From Irpex lacteus (Eukaryota > Basidiomycota > Agaricomycetes > Polyporales > Irpicaceae), in the NCBI GenBank assembly GCA_001986395.2, contig MQVO02000003.1, forward strand, positions 1,116,001 to 1,180,000: DNA of 64,000 bases, read 5' to 3'. Positions within the stretch are counted from its first letter, which is position 1. Each line of letters opens with the position of its first letter. A program made the position numbers and the translations under genes. Below, piece after piece: positions 1 through 9,898 of the stretch. Below the pieces are notes generated by a model. It saw only the letters and a program-made list of their open reading frames with translations. It was not told the origin of the DNA and did not search any database.

Positions 1-492
1 GTACGCACCGTATAGGCATCCTCTGCGGAGAACACAGTGTGCTTTCCACCCATGATAAAGTTGTTGCCAGCGGGGTTAAGAGCAACGGTGATTCTCCGAC
101 CAAGGAGAACGAATGTGAAGACGGGTCCATACTTAAACGAGAATGAGTACTGATAAAGGGATATGGTACAAACAACACACCTTTTCCCTGCAGTCAAAGA
201 AGAACTTGATGGGGTTGTCACCGTACTGTGCGGCGGAGCCAAACCAGGGAATGTAATGGAAAACCACTGGTGGCAACGACCGATCCTGAGGGAGCTATTT
301 TCGTAGTTTTAGAGATAGTGAGCCTCCTAGAAAATAAGGGGTGCGTACAAGCTGCAAGAGCACGTTAACTGCGATGGCGAAGAGTGGGATATTGACCAGA
401 GCAAGTATAACGAGTTGGACGGTAGAGAAGCCCTGGAGGAATGTGAGGAGCTGGCCAAAGTAGCCCGCTACGGGCTCTGCGATGGTCGACAT
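1..492 (-). CDS. erg11: Lanosterol 14-alpha-demethylase (CYP51), 5' end, partial
   Basis: This is the N-terminal part of sterol 14-alpha-demethylase, the ER-membrane cytochrome P450 of ergosterol synthesis. The ATG is at 492 ([12 protein letters not shown]). Exons read on the minus strand are 492-349, 285-181 and 131 to about 11, joined by GT-AG introns. Exon 1 encodes a hydrophobic membrane anchor ([20 protein letters not shown]). Exon 2 encodes [16 protein letters not shown] and exon 3 encodes [20 protein letters not shown] and then SAEDAYT, all typical of CYP51 before the B helix. A GTGCGTAC donor follows at position 10, so the rest of the gene, including the heme-binding cysteine, lies left of the window. 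An in-frame upstream ATG near 654 exists, but the P450 N-terminus fits the start at 492. Family assignment is secure; catalytic parts are not visible here. Confidence 0.9.
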
Positions 493-1462
493 GGCTTTGT
501 TGTCGTTCACCGGGTGGTCGTCGACGTTGTAGACGGTGGCAAGAGCAGAGAAAGGGTGGGCACGTCTTGTCGCGTGGACCACCCTGGAGATTATATTTTT
601 ATATTTTGATCTTCCTCCCACCCCATCGTGCCATTTCTTATTTCGCTCACACAACAACGCTCACGTAAACTTCTGATGCGCCAGCTCCCGCCACCCCCGC
701 CAACCTCCTCTGCCTGCTCTCGACCGCGACTCGACTGCGGTCGGCCACCGACACCGACGCCTCGATTCCTGTCAGCAAAACAAACTGGAAATGGGTCGAT
801 TTTTGTTGCTGTTTTCGAGTGAGCTGAGCGAGGTACCGCCCGTCGATCGCTCGAATAACGTGAGTGGGACATCCATTCTTGTGGGAATTGGCCACGACTG
901 CGTTTGCTGACCGTACGACCACGTAGACAAAGTACAGGCTGCGCAATAGTTGTGATGAGTGTGTGAGCTCAGCACACCGGCTTACCGCTCGCCAAGCCCG
1001 GATGCTCTCACCCTCTAGGAGCGTACGGCGTTCGTCGTAGAGTGGGTTGTGCAAAGGTGTCTATGCGCATGCTGTGAGATAGCAGTGCGAGTGGTAAATG
1101 CGACATTGGACGAGTGTTAGGCTGTTAGTCGTGCGAGATGCAGCAGGAATAGGTGCGTAGATGAATACATATATACCCAAGGGGTGAACGGGTTAGGAGA
1201 CGCGACTATGCCATACATGGACGTTCAATAACTCTTGTATGTGGCCCGGTGCACTACAGGTATCAAAAATGTGCTCATGCTTGACAGAGGTCATCGCTGT
1301 CGTCCGTATTTTAAACTGGACTGATCGTGCGGCTGACAGCTATCGTGGAGGCATAAGACTCCGCGCAGACCAAGGCTGGCAGTCCGCACGCCTTTCATTC
1401 CTGCTATCATCTTCCATTCATTCCTACTCTTACTTTCACTCCTTTATCCCACACTCCTTAAG
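493..1462. other. Intergenic region between CYP51 and the coiled-coil gene
   Basis: No supportable gene. Open frames on both strands here lack recognisable domains and intron structure. It should hold the CYP51 promoter (minus strand) and the promoter of the gene starting at 1463. A pyrimidine-rich tract (about 1396-1455) just before the ATG at 1463 is typical of basidiomycete promoters. Confidence 0.6.
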
Positions 1463-2821
1463 ATGCCTCACCGCACTGGTAAAGCTGGGTCCCAAAGATC
1501 GTCCCGGATGCTGCAACCTTCTAAGCAATCTAACCAAGTGAGTCGATCGTGTATTGCCTTCACATGTCGTCTGACGGCTCTGTTCAGCGTTCCCAAGTTG
1601 CAGCCCAACCCAAAGGGCAGCGGGAGTATGAGAACATCGCACCTCAGCAACCTAAGACTGATATAAAGGACGGCAAAGATATGGTGGTTCGTCGATCTTG
1701 CCTCTTCGATACTTCGACATTCGGCTGACACGAATGTCAAGCGCGCTCTAGTCCGCTATAGCCCTCAGGATCTCGAGGACCAATGTGAAAAGCTCAAGAA
1801 GAACAACGCTACCATGGAGCTCGAGCTACTCAAGGCTCGTCAAGAGGTAGAAGAGCTGAAGCGTTACAAAGCCTCGACTGTGAACGCGGTCAGCTGCGCG
1901 TTGGACGAATTGGCCAGAGCCCGTTCAAAACCCGACCATGACAATCGTCGTCTACGCCAGCAACTAGAATGTACCAACAGGGAACTTGTCTCGTCTCAGG
2001 CCCGTCTTGCAGAATCTCAGACGGCACGCATAGGAATGCGGTACGAACTGGACGCACTTACTGCTCAATTCTATGCCTTCGCCTCTGAGAAACAAATGCT
2101 GGAGCTTGCTCTTGTGGATGCTCATACCAGGGCTCAGGCCAAACATGACGCTGCTCGCGTTGCTTACGACACTCTTTTCGCTGAGCAGAGGAAGAACACG
2201 GCTCTCGAGAAGAAGTTCATGGAGACCAAGGCCCTCTATATCTATGCTACTACCCGAGACACTTCAGCTGAGCCTCAGTGCGATGATACTAGCGTCGTAC
2301 CGGAAACATCCAGCAACTTCAGCGACATATCTGGGATTACTGTGCTTGAAATGGAACTGGAGCGCGACATGTACAGGAATCAAGAGCACGAGGCACTACA
2401 GGCTCTTGAGGCTGAGAGGGCACTTCGACTTGCTGCCGAGAGGGATCGTGACGCTTGCCGTGATAGTGAACAACTAGCTGTTGCTGCCATCGAGGCCCAC
2501 AAGATGGCGTATATCAAGGCCGAGAAGGACAAGATGGCTGCAGTCGCTCAGCTCGAGGCTGCCTACTCCCGCAACAGCTATCGTCAGGCGCAAGCAGAGC
2601 GCTACGGGGGAGATCTTCAACGCGAACACTTCAACCTGGCGGTTACGAAGAGCGAACGCCTTCAGATCGAGTTTGGGACTGTCCCCGTACAAGCTACTCA
2701 CTATGGCGCTCCTCGTTACAACCCGACTCTTCCCTCAGTGGTATGTCGTTCTATAGTCAAATATCTACGATTTACTGACTCAATGTTCTTTTTTGTTCAG
2801 CTTCTCGCTCCCTATGAGTAA
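1463..2821 (+). CDS. Coiled-coil protein of unknown function
   Basis: I do not recognise this protein. Exon 1 (1463-1537) starts MPHRTGKAGSQRSS and is followed by a GTGAGT...CAG intron; exon 2 begins at 1588. A further intron must lie between about 1682 and 1770, because the exon 2 frame meets a TGA at about 1725; candidate donors are GTGGTT or GTTCGT and candidate acceptors are GTCAAG or CCTCAG. The main exon (ending 2740) is rich in Glu, Lys, Arg, Gln and Ala with heptad-like spacing (for example QEVEELKRYK, LRQQLECTNREL), so a long coiled coil is likely. A final GTATGT...CAG intron (2741-2800) leads to a short last exon encoding LLAPYE and TAA. A scaffold or structural role is only inference. 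A shorter model could start at ATG 1814. Confidence 0.6.
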
Positions 2822-3102
2822 ACTGCCGAGCACTTCATCATCTCCGCCTTTCAGTTACTTATATACAGCTTTATGTTCGCAAGCGTTGTATCTATTCCCA
2901 TCTACAATGATCATCTTTACCAGTGTACTGCGATAATCCTAAGCTAAAGCGACAGCCGTGTGAGCTGTCGAATGGGACTGAGCTGTGCATGAAACACGAA
3001 TCTCCCGCGCAGCTGTGTACCCACCCATCGGCAGGGCGCTCCGCATAAGTATAGCACAACGTCGAGCGTCTCATTGCATACACCATAACCTCATCGACCG
3101 CC

Positions 3103-4888
3103 ATGTCTCTCCCGCCACAGCTACTACATACCATCGAAAACCTCAAATACCAGGCAAAGGATGCATTCTGGGCCCTGTCGTCATGTATTTGCCAGCAATC
3201 CGCGAAGATCAAGATAAACGGACGAACGTGTAAGTAGATGTCTTGCCCATCGCTTCTACTACGGGGTACTGGCAATGGTGTTAAGTGGACGCTGACGGGC
3301 CAGGGATTTTCAGTTAAGATTGTAAAGGTACTGGGAGAAGGAGGGTTCTCGTTTGTTTACCTTGCACAGGATGAGCACAGCGGGGTGAGTAGAGTTCGTT
3401 CACGATGCACTGCAGACGGCTAACCTGACCGTGGACACCAGAGACAATTCGCCCTTAAAAAGATACGCTGCCCGAGTGGAAATGAGGATGTAAGACAAGC
3501 TATGCGTGAGGTTGAGGCTTACAGGAGATTCAAGTACGTATCGTACTCAACTCAATGTTTGATTACCTTACCAAGTCTTACATCCAGACACCCCAACATT
3601 ATCCGAATTCTTGTACGACATACGCTCATATTATGCACCTAATATGACTCACGTCGCTTCAGGATTCTGCTGTTGTACAAGACCCTGCCGGTGACGGTCA
3701 GATCTTGTACCTGTTTCTTCCCTTATACAAGGCACGTCATAGCACTACCAGAGCGGAAGCGCTACTGACCCTGGTCAGCAGAAGGGGAACCTCCAGGATG
3801 CAATCAACGCCAATTCGATCAACGGTACCCACTTCTCCGAGAAAGAGATGCTACGTCTCTTCAAGGGCACATGCGAAGCCGTCCGAGCCATGCATGACTA
3901 CCGCGCACCGTTAGCCTCCCGTTCAAACCCACGTCCCTCACGGGAGAACCAGTCCTCAGCTGCTCCTTCCTCCTCCGCCAGGCCAAAGAAGAACATCCAA
4001 GCTGATAACGGCCATTCGGACGATGAAGACGAGGAGGACGAGATGTTCCCACAGCCGGAGGGTGACGCTGAAGGAGGCTATTCTTACCATGGTCCCTCGA
4101 GCCGCTCAGCATCTGCGCCCCTGATCTCGAAGCAGTCGACTTTGGATGATGATGTGGTGTTTGATGGAGACGAGGAGTTGTCGCATATTCAGCAGAATGG
4201 GAGACAGAACGGAGCTGCGTCTGGAGATACAGAGTTGGTGCCATACGCGCATCGGGACTTGAAGCCAGGGTGCGTTACTCTATTTCTTCTTGGTTGCTCG
4301 AAGTACTGATAATCGACTCCACGTAGCAATGTCATGATCGACGATAATGGCAGGCCGATTCTCATGGACTTTGGAAGCTGCATGAAAGCCCGTGTTAAGA
4401 TTGAGAACCGTTCTCAAGCTCTCCTCCAACAGGATATAGCGGCTGAACAGAGTACCATGGCCTACCGAGCACCCGAACTATTTGATGTCAAGACTGGCAA
4501 CACTATTGACGAGAAGGTCGACATCTGGGTACGTGCATCATTTCTATATATTTACCAGAAATCATACTTATATTCGCCGCTAGTCGTTGGGATGCACGCT
4601 CTTTGCTCTTGCGTATTCGCATTCGCCCTTCGAGAATACCCAGACTACGGAACAGGGTGGTTCCATAGCCATGGCAGTTATGAACGGACAATACAAACAT
4701 CCAACATCGCAGTATTCACAGGGCCTCAAAGAGCTCATCGACGCCTTACTTGTGGTTGATCCACAGCACCGACCGGATATACACCAGGTAAACTCATTTT
4801 CATGTTCGTAATGTCAATGATGAAGTCGCTGAGGCTTGGTGACATCTAGACGATCGAAATGACGGACAAGTTGCTGCAGCGTTTGTAG
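3103..4888 (+). CDS. ENV7: Ser/Thr protein kinase of the NAK family, STK16/Env7 type
   Basis: This is a 438-residue kinase in nine exons: 3103-3229, 3314-3384, 3442-3533, 3588-3612, 3663-3731, 3782-4269, 4327-4528, 4584-4787 and 4850-4888. Visible motifs are the Gly-rich loop LGEGGFSFVYL (about residue 50), the ATP-binding lysine in FALKK, the catalytic loop HRDLKPGN, MDFGS, the activation-end AYRAPELF and SLGCTLFAL. The N-terminus has Cys residues (LSSCICQQ) like the acylated N-terminus of mammalian STK16 and yeast Env7, which act at Golgi or vacuole membranes. About 100 residues of acidic/Ser-rich sequence (DDEDEEDE) are inserted before the catalytic loop. The fifth intron (3732-3781) appears to be GC-AG (AAG|GCACGT), needed to join LFLPLYK to KGNLQDAI. 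The exon sum is divisible by three. It converges with the next gene. Confidence 0.9.
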
Positions 4889-5032
4889 GAGGACGATGTC
4901 CCGTGCCCATACTGATTCTAGATACCTTGAGACTACGTTCTCTGTCAATTCTGTTTACCCACACACTCCTTGACCTATCTATTGCATTATTATTGACCAG
5001 AGTAACAGCACGATCGAGCGACAACCATATCG

Positions 5033-6139
5033 CTAGCTAATTTTAGTGTCAACGACCAAGGATTTCGCCTTATGGGGCCTTTTAGTCCGTGGCTCCTTGC
5101 CCGGCTTGTGCTTTTTGTCCTTCAACACGGCGGTCTCATCCTTCTTGGCGCGCTTTGTCTTCACAGTTGTCTGAGGAGCGGTATCTCCGCTCGAAGCCAC
5201 GTCTGCGCTTTCGCCCTCGTTTTTCTGTGGGGAAGCAGAGCTATCCTTGAGAGATTCCTCCCTCTCAACTTTACGTTTCTTTCTGACAGGTTCAGACAGT
5301 GCTTCAGCGTTCGTTGCGTCTGTTCCCAAGGCGTTCTTCCTCTTCCTCTCCTCTATACGTCTGCGAGCCCTCTCTGCTGCTTTCTTCTTGGCTGCACGCT
5401 TTGCTTTGACAGCGGCTAGTTTCTCCTTCTGCAATACAAGTCGGCATAGAGACGAGGACAGAACAGTAAGGTTACTCACCCGCTTCAATGCCCGTTTTGA
5501 GAGCGCGCCATCAGTATCAGTTGGCTTCGAAGGCGGTTTGCTCTCGGCGTTCATTGCACGTATGAGATCCCTGACGTCGGCCTCCGGACCCGCCTTTCCT
5601 ACAAGTTCAATAAAGCGGGAGAACCGACGGTTATGTGCCTGTATACTGTCAACCGTTTGAACGATGTCCACAGAGCAAGTGGTAGCACAATAACTCACCT
5701 TCGACGCCTTGTGAACCTCCGACATCTTGTTGTTCTTCAGAAGCTTTCCGTGGCATAGTATGCACGCCTTGATCTGTGGTTGCAGGGAGACGACGTACAC
5801 AGGGTCCTTGACGGCTTCTGTGACAGACATTTCAGGTATCGAATCTTCAATGTCGCTGTCTGTGTCGGAGTCTTCAGGTATATCGCCAACATCTCCTGAA
5901 GCCATTATTTCATCGTCTTGTATATCATCCTCATCAGCATCCTCCTGAGACTCCTCGTCCGATGAGCCGTCCTCCTCTCCATCTTCAGAACCAGAACCGC
6001 CCTCTTCATCTTCAGAACTCGAATCGCTCTCCTCCGAATCTGTGTCCTGCAAACCAAGTACTTCTTTCATCTCGCTATCCAGCCCCAACTCCTCTTCTCT
6101 CTCTCGCTTGCGAATCCGTTTTTGTACGCGTTTGAACAT
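5033..6139 (-). CDS. Basic/acidic nuclear-type protein with U1/matrin-like C2H2 zinc finger
   Basis: A 331-residue protein in three exons (6139-5699, 5638-5480, 5428-5033). It starts MFKRVQKRIRKRERE, followed by a long acidic Ser/Glu/Asp stretch. A compact domain then contains ACILCHGKLLKN, SEVHKASK and AHNRRFSRFI. Across the first intron this gives Cys-X2-Cys-X13-His-X5-His, close to the U1/matrin-type zinc-finger spacing; the intron separates the two histidines. The C-terminal third is Lys/Arg-rich (KAKRAAKKKAAERARRR) with many nuclear-localisation-like patches. The composition suggests a nucleolar or ribosome-biogenesis role, which is inference; I do not know a named orthologue. It is divergent from DSS1, with only 106 bp between the start codons. 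Confidence 0.75.
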   Translation of the reverse strand: MFKRVQKRIRKREREEELGLDSEMKEVLGLQDTDSEESDSSSEDEEGGSGSEDGEEDGSSDEESQEDADEDDIQDDEIMASGDVGDIPEDSDTDSDIEDSIPEMSVTEAVKDPVYVVSLQPQIKACILCHGKLLKNNKMSEVHKASKVSYCATTCSVDIVQTVDSIQAHNRRFSRFIELVGKAGPEADVRDLIRAMNAESKPPSKPTDTDGALSKRALKRVSNLTVLSSSLCRLVLQKEKLAAVKAKRAAKKKAAERARRRIEERKRKNALGTDATNAEALSEPVRKKRKVEREESLKDSSASPQKNEGESADVASSGDTAPQTTVKTKRAKKDETAVLKDKKHKPGKEPRTKRPHKAKSLVVDTKIS

Positions 6140-6245
6140 GGTCGAGGCTGGTGAAGTGGAAGTGGAAGAAGTAAAGTAAATTGTAGCCGGAGGGCGTCTA
6201 TGAACTACATGAAGTTTAGAAGGCGCCTGGTCTTTCGCCTCGGAC
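6140..6245. promoter_or_regulatory. Short shared (bidirectional) promoter region
   Basis: Only 106 bp separate the ATG of the zinc-finger gene (minus) from the first ATG of DSS1 (plus), so both must be driven from this segment and the adjacent 5' ends. No TATA box is apparent. Confidence 0.5.
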
Positions 6246-9228
6246 TTGTTTCTGCTGGCGACCTATACACTTCGACGCTGTCCAACGTTTGCTGCATTCC
6301 TCATGCATCGTCGTGGTCTGCAATGTCTCATTGAACGCTCTGGCAGTCGTGCCTTGCGCCAAATACAGACAGGCCCTCCTCAGAAAGTCGACTCGTCCCA
6401 GCCGGGTCCTTCCACGCCACGAAAGAAGAAGGCTCAGTATCCTCCTCGACCTCGAAGCCCGGGACCACCAAACGGGAAGCATGCAAACAAGAAAGGCTAT
6501 GACGGCGACTCTAAAGCTGCTGCTGCCTCATCTGGAGGTTACAAGCGAGTGCTGAACACCCAGGGTTCCAAACCACGGCCGTCTCAGCCACAGCGTAAAC
6601 CTCAGGATTCCGTGCGCACGCTCTTGTCGCGACCTATCGTTCCGTCCGATGAAGTGCAAAAGTTCCTGGCGGAATCTACATCTACTGGCGACGATGCCGA
6701 CTCCGAGGGCGCCCCCATTGACTTTGTCCGACCAGGTCAGTTCGTAGAGCTACGAAGGTCAGTAAATCTACAATGCCTCGACTTCGATCCCCAATTTACG
6801 TTAAGACGTTAGGAACGGTCTTTGCATGCACGGTGTTGTTCTAGGCCAGGTTGTTGACCTCGGAATGCTCCAGGTAGTCACCTTGCTCTCCAATGGTGGG
6901 ATAATAGGCCACCGTAGCGCGGATATTACTTTCATAATTCCGGGCTTTGTGGACGACAGAACTATTGCTCGATGTGGAAAGGTGGAATCCGCTGAAGTTG
7001 TCAAGTTAAGCGAGCCTGAGATTGCTGCCCGTATTGAGGTCCTCAAGCGTATCAAAGAATTCGAGAAGGTATTGGACCTCGATTCACATGATATCGCTCT
7101 TCGAGTCGAGAAAGCCCTTCAAGAGATACACTCTGCCGACTCGACCTCCTGGGAGACTGTGTCGACCGCCGAAATTGCCTCGCGCATCAGCGATAGCAAG
7201 CCACCTTCCGTCATTACTGCACTCGGCGTCCATAAATACTTGGTCGAGAAATACAAGCAATATGTCGCGCCCGGAGCATCTTTCCTCTTCTCGCAAACCT
7301 TCTTGGTGCGCCCGAAAGCTATGATCGATAACCTGAACTACGTCGATCGGTTGGTCGCCAGACGAGACCCACGAATAAATTCATTCTTGGAGAAGGCGAG
7401 GGAAATCATTGCCAGTCGTCCTCGCGGTTCACCCTCTACGTCGTCGGAAATCACAGTGGTGCCGCACCCCAAGATTACCTTCTCTGAGGATGATCTGGCC
7501 ATCATAGAATTCATGCGCAACTTCCTTCGCGTCAAGCGAAGTATTCAAACGGATCCACACAAAAGCTCGGTCTATACTATCATGCGCTGGCTAGGGCTAT
7601 ATCCCAACGAGACCTTAAGCGAGGACTTGGTCCATAGATTCCTGATCGAGATCGGTGCACTCTCACCTTGGGCAGAACTACGAAAGTACGGCGCACACCG
7701 AGAGACAAGTCCAGTGATCATGGGTGCGCTTGAGAAAGGGGTGACCGCTCCTGATTGCCCTAGCCCCGACGAGTTCTACCCTCAAGATATTGTGGCTCAT
7801 CTACGACACGATTTCGGGGACACGCCGGTGTATGTCATTGACGACGCCACTGCGGAAGAGCTGGACGATGGACTCTCAATCGAACCAGACACGACGTCGG
7901 AGGGATGTTATTGGGTTCACGTGCACATCGCCGACCCTACGTCCTTGCTTCACCCCCTCCACACGGCCTCCAAGAAAGCGCGCGAGTTAAATTGTACCCA
8001 GTACTTTGTAGCGGGTACGGAGCCCATGCTGCCATCCGAGGTGGTGCGCGGGATCAGTCTTGGCTCAACTGCCGAGGAGTTGAAGACTCTCACCTTCAGT
8101 TTTAAGGTGGACGAATCTGGAGAAGCCATTGATTACGCTGTTCGTGCAGGGATTGTCCGGAACGTGCAGGTCATGACCTATACAGAGGTCAACGAGCTGA
8201 TAGGGTCCCCATCGACTGAGCGCTACAAATACCCTTTCGGGCGACCAGAGAATGCAGTCTCTCCTCCTCCCACAAAACAGTTCGAAGCACGACATGTAGA
8301 AAACCTCCGTGCGTTGAACGAAGTCCGCCGACGGCTTGCTAAGTGGGCCCTGCAGAAGAACACCTTCAGCATGAACTCCGAAGATGTCGCGATAACACTC
8401 GAAAACAAGCGTCTCCCGGAAATCACAGACCACACTCGTCCGCAATTCTTCGACGGTGTACCAGCGATGTCGTACGCCGTGTCTTCCGGCTCATTGACGC
8501 TAGCGCACAGAGTCGTGGCCGAATCTATGAAGATGGCGTCCCGCGTGGCCTCGAGATTTTTCAGGGATCGCGACATCCCTGCCTTGCGTCGCTCCCTCTC
8601 ACCTCCTCTAGTCGCCAGCCCGGAAGCCATGCGCGAGGTTCTCTCCAAACGGAACGAACACGGAGAGGTCCCCATGCTAAAGGTCTTCCACACCGGCATC
8701 ACCATGCCTTCCGGGCGATACACCCTCGAGCCAAAAGGCCACTGGTCGATGGCCATCCCAGATGGCGAGGGCTACGTGCGTGTCACCTCGCCTCTTCGTC
8801 GGTTCGCGGACCTGTTACACCACTGGCAGATCAAATACGCTCTGCTGGAGACCAAGGAGCCGTGCTTCAGCCGCGACTGGCTGGGTCAGTACGCCACGGA
8901 ACTGGAACTCATGGAGAAGCACATGAAGAACATCGATTTCAGTGATTCGGCGTTCTGGGCCGTCAAGTATCTCGAGCAATACGCGCGGAACCCGTGGCCT
9001 GTAGATGGCAGGAACCCGCTTGAGGACCTCGAGGTGTTTACGACGGGGCATATCCGACAGGACTCTACGACGGGTATTTGGCGTGCGCAAGCGAGGGTCG
9101 ACGAGCTCGGGTTGAGAGCTGTTTTGATCAACGTGGCTCGTGATACCGTGAGCGGGTCGGTCGTTAAGGCTCGGTTCCATAGCGTACATCTGGGTCCACA
9201 GCCTGCTGTGTTCCTGACACCGATCTAA
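6246..9228 (+). CDS. DSS1: Mitochondrial 3'-5' exoribonuclease, RNase II/RNB family
   Basis: This 975-residue protein in two exons (6246-6757, 6813-9228) is the RNB-domain exoribonuclease of the mitochondrial degradosome, which works with the SUV3 helicase to degrade mitochondrial RNA. The N-terminus (MFLLATYTLRRCPTFAAFLM) is basic and hydrophobic, as expected for a mitochondrial presequence. The second Met (6304) is an alternative start. The RNB active-site region reads VIDDATAEELDDGLSIEP, carrying the metal-binding aspartates. The RNase II signature is visible as RVTSPLRRFADLLHHWQ near residue 840. The single intron (6758-6812, GTCAGT...TTAG) joins ELRR to NGLCMHGVV in frame. Length and layout fit fungal Dss1. 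Confidence in the family is high; the partner and compartment come from family knowledge. Confidence 0.9.
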
Positions 9229-9494
9229 TGTATCCATGTATCTAGATTACACCTAGTTTAAGTAGCGTATATCCTTCCTAATGCTAGTATCATAATGTAG
9301 CTACTAATCCAAATTATCCCTTCCCTCACGCATTCATGACAGTCCAAAAAGTACCACATAGAAGTGCGATCCACAGCATACACATGGTTGCAAGTAGCAT
9401 ATATCTCTTCCAAATTAGCATTATAACGCGATTACTAATACAGCATTCCTAGCTCATGCACCACGCCACCCCGTTCCCGTCAATCCATCCAATT
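9229..9494. other. DSS1 3' flank
   Basis: AT-richer intergenic DNA between the DSS1 stop and the left end of the pogo-like transposon. No gene seen. Confidence 0.5.
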
Positions 9495-9519
9495 CTGTGA
9501 TGGGACGGCACTTGCAAAA
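9495..9519 (+). repeat. Left terminal inverted repeat of the pogo-like element
   Basis: 25 bp beginning CTGTGATGGGAC and ending TTGCAAAA. It matches the reverse complement of 12981-13005 at 23 of 25 positions. Confidence 0.8.
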
Positions 9520-9898
9520 CTTTTGCGAAGTCCCGACTTGTAATGTACATAGCTTTTCGAGTACTCATCTAGAACATACGAAAACTCCCGGAATGGATAG
9601 CTTGATATGTCATGTATGAAATCCGGAGGGCCAGATATGAGTGGGGTGAACGATATGTCAAGCGGAAGGTCGCCGGCGACGCAACATGTCGTTTTGCAAG
9701 TTGTGTCCCTATATTCGTCACAGTTTGATCAGAACAGTCACACCGGCAAGTTCAAACTCCGTTCGGCTGCCTTATTGGGTAATTCGGAAAACTCAGATGC
9801 CCCGCAGAGCACAGTGCAGATTATACCTCGACAGTCGTAGTAAGCAGTATATACAGGCACATAACAGTACTATGAACTATAGAGCTCGATGTTTATCA

